Under the pieces are notes generated by a model. It saw only the letters and a program-made list of their open reading frames with translations, was not told the DNA's origin and ran no database searches. DNA of 64,000 bases from Candidatus Delongbacteria bacterium (GTDB lineage Bacteria; CAIWAD01): assembly GCA_020634015.1 (NCBI GenBank), contig JACKCN010000001.1, positions 479,001 to 543,000 of the forward strand, read 5' to 3'. Shown piece by piece: positions 34,212-44,631 of the stretch (position 1 is its first letter; each line of letters opens with the position of its first letter). Made by a program: the position numbers and the translations under genes.

Positions 34212-35729
34212 TCAGGTGGGATCTGCGGCCAGATCGAAGTTGCTGTCTGCACCGCCCGAGCGCTGGTCTGCCTCGAGGTTCGTGTGGGAAATCGCGGAGA
34301 CATGCCCCAGAACGTGCTCGATGACGTCGGCGGCGGTATAGGAGAGCCGTCCATCCTTGCAGAAGGTCGCGGCATCGGCGGCTGCATCCCCCGCGGTCAT
34401 GATGGGCAACTCCTCACCATAGGAGCGACGCTGTCCCAGACCGATGGTGGCCATCAGGCCATTGCAGAGGCAGAGCCGCCCCTGGGTGTCCTCCGCCGTG
34501 CCGCCCTTGCGCTCGAAATGGGGCACGGGTTCTGCCGAGCAACGGTAGCCCAGTTCGCCACCCTCCTTCTCGAAGGCGCTGCGCAGGAAACCGAGGTCGC
34601 AGACCCGTTCGCGTTCGCTGGCTTTGGCTCCATCGACGAGGGTGCCTTCGAGGGGAATCAACTTGAAAGGATACCCCGTGGGGGAAGCGCGGAAATCCGT
34701 GCGTACTTCCAGGTGGCCTTCACTGCTGGCCTTCAGCGCACGACGCTTGAGTTCGGGAGCGATTCCGGACTCGTCGCAGAAGGCGAAGGCCGAGCCGATC
34801 TGGATGCCCGCGGCACCGGCGGCCCGGGCTTCCGCCAATTTTTCGGGAGAAGCGCAGGAGCCGGCCAACCAGAAAGGCAGGCCCAGTTCGGCGATGCGGT
34901 CCAGCTCGGGAATGTCGCGCTGGGTGTAGGCCGGGGTTTCCCCGGGGCGGGTGCCGTTCTGGCGGGGAGGAGCGTTGTGGCCGCCCGCGGTGTGATTTTC
35001 GACCACGAAGCCGTCCACCTTGCCGCTGGCTTTGCGCACCATCACCCGTCCGATGGTATGGGAAGAAATGATCGCAAGGAAATCGGGGCGCACGAGCGGC
35101 CGGGGCACATCGATGCCCAGGGCCCCGGGATCGAAGATGAATTCGGTGTTGCGTCCTTCGCCTGCTTCCTTCACTTCCAGGCGGATCCGCACTTCCTGCC
35201 CCGCGGCCAGGCCATCCAGCACGCCCGGAATGGCCAGGGGCACTCCCGCGCCCATCAGCACGGCATGCACACCGGCCAGCATCGCCCCATACAGGGTGGG
35301 CAGGTTGGGCAGCTGCACCTTTTCAAGCAGGTTGATGCCCACCGGTCCTGAATGCCCCTCACGTGCCAGCCAGACTTCGGCAAAGGCCGCGGCCACCATC
35401 ATCTTCATCCGGTCGATGTTCATTTTCAGGTTGGGCATGCTCAGGCTGTGAAACGCCTTGCCCGGCGCGATGCCGCCCTCGACGAAACAGTCATCCAGGA
35501 TCTTCTGGGCGGTTTTCGCACAGGGAAAGGCCGCCAGGGCACGACGCATGTGTCCACCGGGGTCGCCCAACTGCAGCCGGCGCACCATGACCGCATCGAT
35601 GACCGTCCCGGAGATCACTCCCAGCATATCCTTCAGGGACACGGCCTGGGCCAGTCGCCAGTTGGATACTCCGACTCCCATTCCGCCCTGGATGATGGGC
35701 GGCAATGTGCCCGCTGCGCTGATGAGCAT
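34212..35729 (-). CDS. Nitronate monooxygenase-like flavoprotein
   Basis: 505 residues, longer than typical nitronate monooxygenases (about 320-350). FMN-binding TIM barrel: PPIIQGGMGVGVSNWRLAQ at the start, VDGFVVENHTAGGHNAPPR in the middle, and FWLAGSCASPEKLAEARAAG with GIQIGSAFAF forming the phosphate site. The extra C-terminal 150 residues include GRLCLCNGLMATIGLGQRR, as in a long form related to PfaD/2-nitropropane dioxygenase-like enzymes. The start is put at ATG 35729, where homology begins. Substrate unknown. Confidence 0.75.
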   Translation of the reverse strand: MLISAAGTLPPIIQGGMGVGVSNWRLAQAVSLKDMLGVISGTVIDAVMVRRLQLGDPGGHMRRALAAFPCAKTAQKILDDCFVEGGIAPGKAFHSLSMPNLKMNIDRMKMMVAAAFAEVWLAREGHSGPVGINLLEKVQLPNLPTLYGAMLAGVHAVLMGAGVPLAIPGVLDGLAAGQEVRIRLEVKEAGEGRNTEFIFDPGALGIDVPRPLVRPDFLAIISSHTIGRVMVRKASGKVDGFVVENHTAGGHNAPPRQNGTRPGETPAYTQRDIPELDRIAELGLPFWLAGSCASPEKLAEARAAGAAGIQIGSAFAFCDESGIAPELKRRALKASSEGHLEVRTDFRASPTGYPFKLIPLEGTLVDGAKASERERVCDLGFLRSAFEKEGGELGYRCSAEPVPHFERKGGTAEDTQGRLCLCNGLMATIGLGQRRSYGEELPIMTAGDAAADAATFCKDGRLSYTAADVIEHVLGHVSAISHTNLEADQRSGGADSNFDLAADPT

Positions 35730-36174
35730 GTTGATTGATCCGGAGCTGGGGCGCACTCTGCGCGTTGACGGTCGGTGATCGGGGGCCTTGCGTGTCGCAT
35801 GATGAGCGAGATCCGGGCGCCGGCCCGCAGTCCTCGGATGTGGAGAAAACCGGGAGTGGTGGCCGGCTGGCAAACGCCTCCCAAGTTCATCCATGCGGCC
35901 CGGATTTCCAAGCAGGAAGCCGGTTCCGGACAGACTGGCACAGGCCCGGTCACGGGCCCTCTCCGTATGCGTGTGCACCCTGCGTGCGAAGAGGGTCGCT
36001 CAGGATCGGTCAGGGCTGAACACAGTCTGCTGAGATTGGTCCTGTCTCGCTGATTTCGCGTGAAAAATTCTCCATGCCCAAGCCCTGAAACATTCATAAC
36101 AATGGTATGGTTTTTGCCGTCCTTCAGCCTCAACCAATTGATTCTTCCCTGTCCAACTTCTTTTCGGAGGCCAC
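35730..36174. other. Divergent intergenic region, 445 bases
   Basis: Separates the leftward flavoprotein gene from the rightward protease gene. The last 120 bases are AT-richer and should contain the protease promoter; a GGAGG sits just before its ATG. No RNA gene or repeat is recognised. Confidence 0.5.
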
Positions 36175-39012
36175 ATGCATTCCACGCCCGACTCCGCCTG
36201 CTCCAGGGTGGCTCCATTCCGTGTCGCCATGGTGACTGCCGCCATGGCGCTGGCTTTCCTGCCGCGCGCGCAGGCCCAGGTGTCCGTGGGTGGTTCGCCA
36301 CTCAGCAGCACCATGCGCTCGCTGGCACCCGCTCCCATTCACAGTCTGGGTTTCATTGACCTGGCCGCGCTGGCCGCCGAGGACGCCCAGGCAGGCAAGG
36401 ACGAAGCCTGGCGCTTCGGCGCAACCGTCGAGGCCGATCTCGGCCTGGACAATGCGGGGATCTGGACCCGGCTGGACAATGGTGACAGGCTCTGGCGCCT
36501 GAGCATCCACAGCGACGGGGCCTACAGCCTGAACTGCCAGTTCGACCAGTTCGTGCTGCCCGCCGGTGGTCGCCTCTTCGTTTACAACTCCGACCGCAGC
36601 ATGGTGCTGGGTGCCTTCACCAAGGCCAACAACAAGCCCAACGGTCAGTTCGCGATCCAGCCCGTCGAAGGGGAAACCATCACCCTCGAATACCTCGAAC
36701 CGGCCAAGTACGAAGGCAGCACGCTGCTGCACATCAACACGATCGTGCACGACTACCGCGACTTCTACGGCATGGCCAGCCAGCGCAACTTCGGCGATTC
36801 GGGCTCCTGCAACAACAACGTGGTCTGCCCCGAAGGTGCGCCATGGGCCAACGAGATCCGTTCGGTGGGCATGCTGCTGGAAGGCGGATTCAGGTATTGC
36901 AGCGGGGCCATGATCAACAACACGGCCGACAACGGACGCCAGCTCTTTCTGAGCGCCAACCACTGCACGCCCGGTGCCAACGACATCATCATGTTCAATT
37001 ACAACAGCCCCACCTGCGCCAATGCCAACGGGCCCACGAACATGACCGTGCAGGGTCTGACCCAGCTCTCCAACGGCTCCGCCTCGGACTACTGGCTGGT
37101 GGAAGTGGTTGAGACAATTCCCCAATCATATGGCGTCTACCTGGCCGGCTGGGATGCCACCGGTACCGTGCCGCCTTCGACCGTGGGCATTCACCACCCC
37201 AGCGGCGACGTGAAGAAGATCACCTTCGACAACAACTCCCCGGGCATCTCGGCCTATGGCGGGGGCAGTGGCACCAATCACTGGCACATCTTCAACTGGG
37301 AAGACGGCACCACCGAGGGCGGATCATCGGGCAGTCCCCTGTTCAACAACAATCACCAGATCATCGGCCAGCTTCACGGCGGAACCGCCAGCTGCAGCAA
37401 CAACATCGATGACTACTACGGTCGCCTCTCGGTGTCGTACAGCGCGGGTGCCGGGACCTACCTCAATCCGGGTGGCGGCATCCTCAGCCAGGCCGGCCGT
37501 GAGCTGTATGCCGGCGGCGGCAGCGGCCCGGTGAACGACACCTGCGCCAGCGCCACGATCGTGAGCGACGGTGTGTATCCCTTCGACACCACCGAGGCCG
37601 CGGCCGACCAGACCATGCCCTGCGCCAATGGCGGTGGACCGGACCTCTTCTACCTCTACAACAGCCCCTGCGGTGCCACCGTCACCGTGAGCACCTGCAA
37701 CGATGCGGATTACGATACGGCTCTGGGTTTGCTGAGCGACTGTTCGGGCACCTATCTGGCCTGCAACGATGACTTCGCCGGTTGCAACCTGACCTCCAGC
37801 ATCACCTTCACGGCCGATCCCGGAGTGGATTACGTGATTCAGGTGGCTGGCTACGACGGCGACAGCGGCACCGGAAACCTGACCATCAGCAGCGTGGGCG
37901 GCGTGCCCAACGAAACCTGTGCCACGGCCATGGCGGTCGGCACGGGCAGCCATGCCTTCGATACCAGCTGCAGCAGCCAGTCGCTGGCCATGACCTGCGC
38001 CTCGGGCGGCGGCCCCGATCTGTGGTACAGCTTCTCCGCCCCTTCGGCCGGTACCCTGGAAGTGAACACCTGCGGCAGTACCGCGTGGGACACGGCTCTG
38101 GCCCTGTACTCCGATTGCAGCACCGTGATCACCTGCAATGACGACGACTGCAGTGTGCAGTCCCGCGTGACCAGCAACGTATCCGCCGGCAGCACGACCC
38201 TGATCCAGGTCTCCGGTTACAACGGCAACAGTGGTGCGGGCAGCTTCAACCTGCTCTTCACCCCGACGGCCAACAACAATGATCTGTGCGAGAACGCCAT
38301 TCCGGTTGGCGAAGGCGTGACCGCCTTCAGCAATGTGGGCGCAACCACCGACGGCCCCGACGAGCCCGGCGCCTGCACGGCCTTCAACTACACCAATGTG
38401 GGTTCCGACATCTGGTACGAGTACGTGCCTGCCGTGAATGCCGACGTGACGGTCAGCCTCTGCGGCAGTGGCTACGACACCAAGATGGCGGTCTACGAAG
38501 GCAGCTGCCCCGCGGTGGAAAGCGCCATCGCCTGCAACGATGACTTCTGCAATCTGCAGTCCGAGGTCACCTTCGCGGCCCTGGGCGGAACCAGCTACAT
38601 CATCCGCATCGGTGGGTACAACGGCGCCACAGGCTCGGGCACGATGACCATCAGCCTGGTGCCCACCTGTTCGGACCTCACCCCGCTGGCTCCCCAGAAC
38701 CTGAGCGTGAGCATCGTGGGCAACACCGTCAACCTGAACTGGGATGACGTGACCGAAAGCGTGGCGGGTTGCCCGCTGGCCGCCGTGTCCTACACGGTCT
38801 GGGCCACGGATGCCGATGGCAATGTGAGCGTGGCCGGCAGCAGCGCGGTCAGCAACATCAGCCTGGTGGGCTACAATGCCACGGGCACCGTGCGCACTCT
38901 GCAGGTGACCGCCTCCGAAGTGGTGGCCCGCGGTTCGCACAACACGATCGAGAATGCCTCATCCGAGCGCAGCAAGCCGGTGGAAATTCTGCCGCGCAAG
39001 CAGTCCCACTAG
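36175..39012 (+). CDS. Secreted lysyl-endopeptidase-like serine protease with three repeat domains
   Basis: 945 residues. Signal peptide (about 1-34, AQA). The trypsin-fold domain lies around 180-440 with the catalytic triad visible as His263 (FLSANHC), Asp305 (SASDYWLVEV) and Ser385 (EGGSSGSPLFN), the arrangement of Achromobacter lysyl endopeptidase. Three tandem domains of about 120 residues follow (each begins N-[DE]-x-C and contains CNDD), resembling pre-peptidase C-terminal domains. A short Fn3-like domain ends the chain. No NPFNP sorting module. GGAGG precedes the ATG. Probably digests proteins outside the cell. Confidence 0.85.
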   Translation: MHSTPDSACSRVAPFRVAMVTAAMALAFLPRAQAQVSVGGSPLSSTMRSLAPAPIHSLGFIDLAALAAEDAQAGKDEAWRFGATVEADLGLDNAGIWTRLDNGDRLWRLSIHSDGAYSLNCQFDQFVLPAGGRLFVYNSDRSMVLGAFTKANNKPNGQFAIQPVEGETITLEYLEPAKYEGSTLLHINTIVHDYRDFYGMASQRNFGDSGSCNNNVVCPEGAPWANEIRSVGMLLEGGFRYCSGAMINNTADNGRQLFLSANHCTPGANDIIMFNYNSPTCANANGPTNMTVQGLTQLSNGSASDYWLVEVVETIPQSYGVYLAGWDATGTVPPSTVGIHHPSGDVKKITFDNNSPGISAYGGGSGTNHWHIFNWEDGTTEGGSSGSPLFNNNHQIIGQLHGGTASCSNNIDDYYGRLSVSYSAGAGTYLNPGGGILSQAGRELYAGGGSGPVNDTCASATIVSDGVYPFDTTEAAADQTMPCANGGGPDLFYLYNSPCGATVTVSTCNDADYDTALGLLSDCSGTYLACNDDFAGCNLTSSITFTADPGVDYVIQVAGYDGDSGTGNLTISSVGGVPNETCATAMAVGTGSHAFDTSCSSQSLAMTCASGGGPDLWYSFSAPSAGTLEVNTCGSTAWDTALALYSDCSTVITCNDDDCSVQSRVTSNVSAGSTTLIQVSGYNGNSGAGSFNLLFTPTANNNDLCENAIPVGEGVTAFSNVGATTDGPDEPGACTAFNYTNVGSDIWYEYVPAVNADVTVSLCGSGYDTKMAVYEGSCPAVESAIACNDDFCNLQSEVTFAALGGTSYIIRIGGYNGATGSGTMTISLVPTCSDLTPLAPQNLSVSIVGNTVNLNWDDVTESVAGCPLAAVSYTVWATDADGNVSVAGSSAVSNISLVGYNATGTVRTLQVTASEVVARGSHNTIENASSERSKPVEILPRKQSH
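37534..38664 (+). repeat. Three tandem coding repeats of about 375 bases
   Basis: Repeats begin near 37534, 37909 and 38278 within the protease gene. Each encodes N-x-x-C at the start, a GGGPDLFY/GGGPDLWY/GSDIWYEY block, a YDTALGL/WDTALAL/YDTKMAV block, a CNDD block and a final GY(D/N)G block. The copies have diverged in sequence, so this is old domain duplication rather than recent slippage. Confidence 0.8.
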
Positions 39013-39035
39013 ACGTCAGACTCCATGATCGATAC

Positions 39036-39068
39036 AAGGGGCGGCCTTCGGGCCGCCCCTTTGTTGTT
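39036..39068 (+). terminator. Rho-independent terminator
   Basis: AAGGGGCGGCC-TTCG-GGCCGCCCCTT (11-bp stem, UUCG loop) followed by TGTTGTTG, 24 bases after the protease stop. Confidence 0.92.
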
Positions 39069-39135
39069 GCCTTTCAAAGCTGAATGACAGCGATTGCGCT
39101 TGCCCGGATCGCTCGGGTTCCCGTCCTTCCCGGCC

Positions 39136-41166
39136 ATGAAAACACGCCCTGTTTCAATTGCCAAGTCCATGCTGGCCAGCCTGCTGCCGGGACTCTCCCT
39201 GCTGATTGCACCCAGTGCCCAGGCGGTACCGGTCGACTTTCAGGTGGAGCTGGCGGTGGCCCAGGCCTACGGCCAGCTGGTGGATGGCTCGGTGGTGTTG
39301 CTGGCGGGCGACTTCAACGCCTGGGACGGCAGCCAGAACCCTCTGACCGCGCAGGGCACTCTCTGGCAGACACAGGCGGAGTTGAGCCCTGGATTTCACC
39401 AGTGGAAATTCGTGATCCAGGATTCCGGCGGCGGCCTGCTCTGGGAAAGTTCAATCGAGAACCGCCAGTCCGTGATCCCGGCGGGACCGCTGCAACTGCC
39501 ATTGGCCTGGTGGGACCGGCTGGACGCGCCGGCGATTCCCCTGCAGCCAGCCCAGATTCGCTTCCGGTGTGACACATCCCTGATCCAGGCCCAGGGACTC
39601 TTCCATCCCCAGAGTGACCAGCTGGCCATCCTGGGCGCCCACACGGCTCTGGGCAACTGGCAGCTTCCATCGGCCCTGCTGGATCTCGAGCAGGGAAGCG
39701 AGTACGGAGCCTGGCTGAGTTTCTCGGGACTCTGCGAGCAGCCCGTGGCCTGGAAGACGGTGGTGATCCCCGGGGATGGTGCTCCTTGGATCTGGGAAGC
39801 TGGATTGGATCACAGTCTGGTCTGGTCCGGCAGCAATCTGGACGCCTGGCCCCCTCCGGCCGGGGATGGGGTTGCCGATGCCGAACTGCCCTTGCGTCTG
39901 TTCGGTCACGGTCCGGAGTGGCAGCCGGAAGAGGTCGCCCTGGGCGCGGATCTGTCCTTCACCGCCCGGCTCGAATCGGAAGGCGCGGTCTGGTCACGCA
40001 GGGGAGAAGCCGGGGACCTCTTCGACCTGTATCGTGACACGGGCTGGAGCATCCTGCGTCTGCGACTGTGGCACAGCCCCAACGACCCCTGGCACGGACT
40101 GGATTCGACCATTGCCCTGGCCCGGCGTGGCCAGCAGGCCGGATTCCGTCTGCTGCTGGACCTGCATTTCTCCGACAGCTGGGCCGATCCCGGCCAGCAG
40201 ACTCCTCCCGCCATCTGGCAGGGACTGCCCCTGGCCACCCTGGCCGACTCGCTGCGCAACTACACCGCGCGCGTGATCCAGCGATTCCATGGCGAAGGCC
40301 TGGACCCCGAATGGGTGCAACTGGGCAATGAAATCGACGGTGGCCTGCTCTGGCCCGTTGGAGCCGTGGGAGGAGCCAACGATACGCCCGCGCAGTGGGA
40401 CAACCTGGCGACCCTGCTCGCGGCGGCCGCCGAAGGTGCCTGGCAGGACCTGCCCGTGGATGCCCGCCCGCGCCGCCTGATCCATCTGTCCCAGGGGGGC
40501 AATGCGACCGGCGTGATGCGTTTCCTTGAGGAGATGGCGAGCCGTGGCCTGAGCTGGGAAAGCACGGGGCTCTCGTTCTACCCTTGGTGGCATGGCGACT
40601 TCAGCGCATTGCGCACCACGCTGGGGCGCTTGTGCACCGAGCGCCCGGAAGAGGTGCTGATCGTGGAGACCGATTACCCCTGGACGCTTGACTGGAACGA
40701 CAACACGGGCAACTTCGTCGGGCTGCCCGAGCAGCTGCTGGAAGGTTTTCCGGCCACTCCCCAGGGACAACTGGACTACTATCGCGCCCTGCGCGCACTC
40801 TGCCGCGACCAGCCGGGCACGGGGGTAAGCGCGATCTGTCTCTGGGAACCGGCCTGGATCAGCACCTCCGGTTTCGGCAGCGTGCAGGAGAATCTGGCCC
40901 TCTTCGACTTCCAGGGCAACGCCCTGCCCGCCCTGGATCTGCTGGTACCGCGGGCGCCCCAGCTGCAGCTGCTGAGTGTCTCACCCGGCTTCCTGAGTCT
41001 TGTCTGGACAACCGTGGACGGTGCGGGCGAATACCGGGTCGAGAGTGCGCCAACACCCGATGGGCCCTGGCGGATTGCAGCCGAATGCAGCGTGTCGGGC
41101 TGCGTCTTTCCGGCCCCCCTGGGAACACGCTGCTATCGTGTGGTGGCGCTTGCCGGCGGACCCTGA
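39136..41166 (+). CDS. Secreted GH53 endo-beta-1,4-galactanase with N-terminal starch-binding-like domain
   Basis: 676 residues. Signal peptide (about 1-32, AQA). Residues 35-130 form a CBM20/48-like beta domain (VVLLAGDFNAWDGSQNPL). The catalytic domain (about 270-590) is a TIM barrel of glycoside hydrolase family 53: LRLRLWHSPNDP, LLLDLHFSDSWADPGQQ, the acid/base Glu in VQLGNEIDGGLLWP and the nucleophile Glu in LIVETDYPW. A short Fn3-like tail ends it. It should hydrolyse beta-1,4-galactan side chains of pectin outside the cell. ATG 39136 is the start matching the signal peptide. Confidence 0.88.
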   Translation: MKTRPVSIAKSMLASLLPGLSLLIAPSAQAVPVDFQVELAVAQAYGQLVDGSVVLLAGDFNAWDGSQNPLTAQGTLWQTQAELSPGFHQWKFVIQDSGGGLLWESSIENRQSVIPAGPLQLPLAWWDRLDAPAIPLQPAQIRFRCDTSLIQAQGLFHPQSDQLAILGAHTALGNWQLPSALLDLEQGSEYGAWLSFSGLCEQPVAWKTVVIPGDGAPWIWEAGLDHSLVWSGSNLDAWPPPAGDGVADAELPLRLFGHGPEWQPEEVALGADLSFTARLESEGAVWSRRGEAGDLFDLYRDTGWSILRLRLWHSPNDPWHGLDSTIALARRGQQAGFRLLLDLHFSDSWADPGQQTPPAIWQGLPLATLADSLRNYTARVIQRFHGEGLDPEWVQLGNEIDGGLLWPVGAVGGANDTPAQWDNLATLLAAAAEGAWQDLPVDARPRRLIHLSQGGNATGVMRFLEEMASRGLSWESTGLSFYPWWHGDFSALRTTLGRLCTERPEEVLIVETDYPWTLDWNDNTGNFVGLPEQLLEGFPATPQGQLDYYRALRALCRDQPGTGVSAICLWEPAWISTSGFGSVQENLALFDFQGNALPALDLLVPRAPQLQLLSVSPGFLSLVWTTVDGAGEYRVESAPTPDGPWRIAAECSVSGCVFPAPLGTRCYRVVALAGGP

Positions 41167-41191
41167 CCACGGGATTGCAGGGCACAAATGA

Positions 41192-41225
41192 ACAGCCCCC
41201 CCGCCGGAACCGGCGGGGGGGCTGT
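41192..41225. terminator. Bidirectional terminator between convergent genes
   Basis: A 15-bp inverted repeat ACAGCCCCCCCGCCG with loop GAAC and its complement, located 26 bases after the galactanase stop and 21 bases after the lipoprotein stop on the other strand. The stem is strong, but only a few U follow on either side. Confidence 0.8.
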
Positions 41226-41245
41226 GTCTGCATTCTGGATCGGGA

Positions 41246-42433
41246 TCAGTCGATCTTGGCCGGCAGGGTCGGCCGGGCCGGCGCGCCCTCCGGTGCATCG
41301 GCCGCAACGGTGTTCACCAGGGTGAAGGCACCCGTGGTGCCATTCACGGTGCCCACGGTCCACCACCAGTTGTCCCCCGCCTGGGGCGTGGTGGGAATGG
41401 TGTAGGTACCGATCAGGGTGCGGCCATTGAAGACCTGGACCACCGCTTCGGATTCGGTCAGGGTATTGTTGCCCGAGTACTCGTAGATCGCATAGGTGTA
41501 CATCCCGGGATACAGTTCCTGGATCGTGACCACCTCGGGTCCGTAGGAACTGGTGTCATCCACGTCCAGCCAGGCGTAGGGGGCCGAAGTGGGAGTGCCG
41601 CTGTTGGCGTAGTACACGTGGTGCGTGGTGCCTTCGATCTCGGGCGTGAAGAGGTGCGAGTCCAGGTCGCGCGGGTTCTCGCCCCAGGTCAGGATGAACT
41701 TGTAGTCATAGGCCGTTCCCTGAGTCACGATCGTGCCGATGTGGATGGTGGGCAGCACGAAGGTGGTGCCTTCCAGTTCCAGGGTGTAGTAGCAGAATTC
41801 GAACACATCCTCGGAGATGAAGCCGAAGAGGCCGAAGGCCACCTGCTCGAAGGCGTCGTAGCTCATCGAGCCGAAATCCAGACCCACGGACACGTTGCCA
41901 TCACGCAGGGAGGCCCCATTGCCGTAGGCACGCAGGAACAGGAAGGGCGACCCCCAGGTCTGTGCCTGCTGGTACACGCTCTCCAGGTTGCCCTGGGCAC
42001 AGTGCTCGCTGAAACCGGGATCCTCATAGAGCAGGCTGAAGAGGTTGGGATCGGTGGTCCATTCGTAATACTCGATGGCCTGGGGAGTCAGGCTCAGGTT
42101 CACGGTCTGGTCGCCATCGATGCTGGACAGATCCATCAGCTGAAAATTGCTGTAGTAACCCTCCAGTTCGGCCCAGATCAGACCCAGGGCATCCCCCTGG
42201 AACAGTTCGACATGCACGCCCGAGGTGGGCTGGCCATTGGCCGTGATGTGCACCTGGATGTCATACTGGGCCAGATCCAGTGTGATCGATCCGGCACTGT
42301 CGGTCGTTCCGGCAGCATGCTCGGGTTCCAGGTTCAGTCCCCCGGTCGTGGTCGATTCTTCGGTGCAACCGGTGGTACCCAGCAACAGCCCGAGCATCAC
42401 AAGCCCGGACCCAAGTGCATTGCGATTCTTCAT
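41246..42433 (-). CDS. Lipoprotein with YfaP-like domain
   Basis: 395 residues. Hydrophobic signal followed by GTTGC at residues 19-23, a plausible though imperfect lipobox, then a Thr/Ser-rich linker. The body is beta-rich. From about 245, FILTWGENPRDLDSHLFTP matches the DUF2135/YfaP motif (W-G-x-x-P-x-D-L-D-x-H), and it ends in an Ig-like segment. AGGAGAA precedes ATG 42433. Likely a surface lipoprotein; function unknown. Confidence 0.7.
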   Translation of the reverse strand: MKNRNALGSGLVMLGLLLGTTGCTEESTTTGGLNLEPEHAAGTTDSAGSITLDLAQYDIQVHITANGQPTSGVHVELFQGDALGLIWAELEGYYSNFQLMDLSSIDGDQTVNLSLTPQAIEYYEWTTDPNLFSLLYEDPGFSEHCAQGNLESVYQQAQTWGSPFLFLRAYGNGASLRDGNVSVGLDFGSMSYDAFEQVAFGLFGFISEDVFEFCYYTLELEGTTFVLPTIHIGTIVTQGTAYDYKFILTWGENPRDLDSHLFTPEIEGTTHHVYYANSGTPTSAPYAWLDVDDTSSYGPEVVTIQELYPGMYTYAIYEYSGNNTLTESEAVVQVFNGRTLIGTYTIPTTPQAGDNWWWTVGTVNGTTGAFTLVNTVAADAPEGAPARPTLPAKID

Positions 42434-42759
42434 GGCTTCTCCTGTATGATTGTGTTCGGCCCGGATCGTCCAACCCGCCAGAATCGACATGACGACGAGA
42501 GCCTTTCGGGTCATTATCGTCAGAAATTCCGTTCGGATTTGCCACGGATGGTGGGGGAAAGTTGACTGTTTCGCTCAGGCCGAGCGCCGGAGAGGCCCGT
42601 AGCTCTCCCGAGGAATCTTTCGTGCGACGGCCTGTCCAAGGTCGCTCTCAGACTCTGCGGGCGACAAGTTTGGCGCTTTTCCCTGCCGATATCGCTCGGG
42701 TCTTCAGCCCGGCAGGCACCAATGCCCGCTCATCGACCACCAGCGCATGGGAATCCGAC
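42434..42759. other. Divergent intergenic region, 326 bases
   Basis: Lies between the leftward lipoprotein gene and the rightward chemoreceptor. The chemoreceptor frame is open upstream as far as 42562, but the added residues are Arg/Ser-rich and lack a good start. Promoters for both genes should lie here; no clear element was found. Confidence 0.45.
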
Positions 42760-44121
42760 ATGACTCCAGCATCCACGGCACACCAGACCCTTCCATTCGA
42801 GATGGACTCCTCCGGCAGCCCCCTGGACCTCTGCCTGCGCGAAATGGCGCAAGGCAACTTCCTCCAGGACCCCGGCACCCAGGGCTCGATGGAAGACGCC
42901 ATCCGCCTGCTGTCACGCTTTCTGGTGCAGCGCAGCAAGCACGACCTCAAGGACACGGTGGCCATGTCCCAGCGGGCGAGCGAGTCGATGGCCGCCGTGA
43001 CCTTCCTGACTGCCGACATCCGTGAGGCATCCGAGAATGCCGACACCATCGCCTCCGCCGTGGAACAGCTGGGCCAGGCGATTGCGGATGTCCGGGACAG
43101 CAGCTCCCGGACCGCCGGAAGCGCCAATCTGGTCGAGGCGGATGTCTCACAGGGTCTGGAGGCGATGACCCGCGCGGTGGAAGCCATCGTGGCGATCGCG
43201 CACTCGATGCGGACCACCGGCGAACAGATCCAGCGCCTCAACAAGGATTCCGAGCAGATCGGGCAGATCGCCCGTGACATCGAGCGGATCGCCGCCCAGA
43301 CCAACCTGCTGGCCCTGAACGCGACCATCGAAGCCGCGCGCGCGGGCGAGGCGGGAAAGGGCTTCGCCGTGGTGGCCAACGAAGTCAAGGAGCTGGCCAA
43401 TCAGACCGCCCGGGCGACACAGCACATCAATGCCCAGGTGCTCACCATCCGGAATGGAATCGCCACCCTGACCGAAGCGGGATCGCGGACCGGCCAGGAG
43501 GTTGCCAGCGGCCAGGAGTCCATCCTCAGCGCACAGAGCAAGCTGCAGGACGTCTCACAACACGTGAAGCAGGTGATGGAAAGTGTGGTGGCCAATGCGG
43601 CCAGCGTCGAGGAACAGACCGTCGCGACCCGGGACGTGGCCCGCAGCGTGGGCATCATCGCCAGCAAGGCGCGGCGCGCGTCCGTGCTGGCCGACCGCGC
43701 GGTGGATGCGGTGGCCGGCCAGGAGCAGATTCTGAAGCGGCAGATGGACTCGCTGGACCAGCTGGACATTCCCGGCAAGGTGCTCGAGCAGGCCAAGTCG
43801 GATCACTTCGCCTGGAAGAAGCGACTGGCCGACCTGCTGATCGGCAGGACGGGACTGGACACGGCCTCGCTCACGGATCACCGTCAGTGTCGTCTGGGCA
43901 AGTGGTACGCCTCCGTGAGCGACCCTGTGATGCGCCAGAGCAGCGAGTTCCAGTCACTGGACGAACCCCATGCCCGCGTGCATGCCCATGCCCGTGAGGT
44001 GGTGCGGTTGTTCAATGCGGGTCTGAAGGAGGAGGCCGAAGCGGAGTACGCCCGCATGGAAGAGGCCTCCGTCGATGTGGTGCGCCTGCTCGAAGCGCTG
44101 GCCGCACGACGGGATTCCTGA
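42760..44121 (+). CDS. Soluble methyl-accepting chemotaxis protein with C-terminal CZB domain
   Basis: 453 residues, no transmembrane helix, so a cytoplasmic receptor. Long coiled coil with the conserved signalling hairpin [20 protein letters not shown] at about 250. The C-terminal chemoreceptor zinc-binding (CZB) domain is complete: [22 protein letters not shown] and HARVHAH provide the H-C-H-H zinc ligands. CZB proteins sense hypochlorous acid or zinc. No che genes are nearby. ATG 42760 has GGGA upstream. Confidence 0.88.
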   Translation: MTPASTAHQTLPFEMDSSGSPLDLCLREMAQGNFLQDPGTQGSMEDAIRLLSRFLVQRSKHDLKDTVAMSQRASESMAAVTFLTADIREASENADTIASAVEQLGQAIADVRDSSSRTAGSANLVEADVSQGLEAMTRAVEAIVAIAHSMRTTGEQIQRLNKDSEQIGQIARDIERIAAQTNLLALNATIEAARAGEAGKGFAVVANEVKELANQTARATQHINAQVLTIRNGIATLTEAGSRTGQEVASGQESILSAQSKLQDVSQHVKQVMESVVANAASVEEQTVATRDVARSVGIIASKARRASVLADRAVDAVAGQEQILKRQMDSLDQLDIPGKVLEQAKSDHFAWKKRLADLLIGRTGLDTASLTDHRQCRLGKWYASVSDPVMRQSSEFQSLDEPHARVHAHAREVVRLFNAGLKEEAEAEYARMEEASVDVVRLLEALAARRDS

Positions 44122-44157
44122 ACTCATCGCGCGGGAACCGGATGGCCTCGGGTCCGC

Positions 44158-44631
44158 TCAGGCCTGCTGCCGGGACCGGGCCAGAGCCTTCTTGAGCATC
44201 ACGATCTGGCCCGCGTGGTACAGGTCGTGCTGGGGTGCCCCCAGAAACTGGGTGGCCGCCGTGAACTCCGAGCCCAGCGGGTCGCCAAGACGGGCGGGGG
44301 AAAATTCGCCCACGGCGCGGACCAGCTGCCGGTTCAGCTGGTCAAGCCTGGCCAGGTCAGCCTGCCAGAGGTCGTCGCGCACCTCCTGGACGGAGGGCCA
44401 CTCCTGATCCTCCTCCAGCTGGATCCGGTCACCCTGGATCCGCCCCAGCACCAGAGCGTAGCCTGACGCCATGTGGAGCACGATCTCCCAGATGCTGTGG
44501 GCACCGGCGATCGGGTGGGCTGCCGCGTCCTCGGCCGTGATTCCCGCCAGCACCTCAAGCACCGCGGGGCCATGCCAGGAGTCGCCCCGGAACGCGCGTT
44601 CGATCTGGTCGGCCAGCAAGGTCATCTCCAT
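44158..44631 (-). CDS. DinB-like four-helix protein
   Basis: 157 residues. Four-helix DinB/DUF1572-type fold: HSIWEIVLHMASGYALVLG with the first metal His, and GAPQHDLYHAGQIVMLKKAL with the H-x-x-x-H pair near the C-terminus. Members are often thiol-dependent transferases (bacillithiol/mycothiol) or uncharacterised metal proteins. ATG 44631 has GGAG at five bases. It lies 87 bases downstream of the MetE-like gene, same strand, and could be a distal operon member. Confidence 0.8.
   Translation of the reverse strand: MEMTLLADQIERAFRGDSWHGPAVLEVLAGITAEDAAAHPIAGAHSIWEIVLHMASGYALVLGRIQGDRIQLEEDQEWPSVQEVRDDLWQADLARLDQLNRQLVRAVGEFSPARLGDPLGSEFTAATQFLGAPQHDLYHAGQIVMLKKALARSRQQA

Noticed and set aside
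34197..35351. 384-codon plus-strand frame opposite the nitronate monooxygenase-like gene
   Set aside because: Antisense to a protein with recognisable FMN-barrel motifs; no domain of its own.
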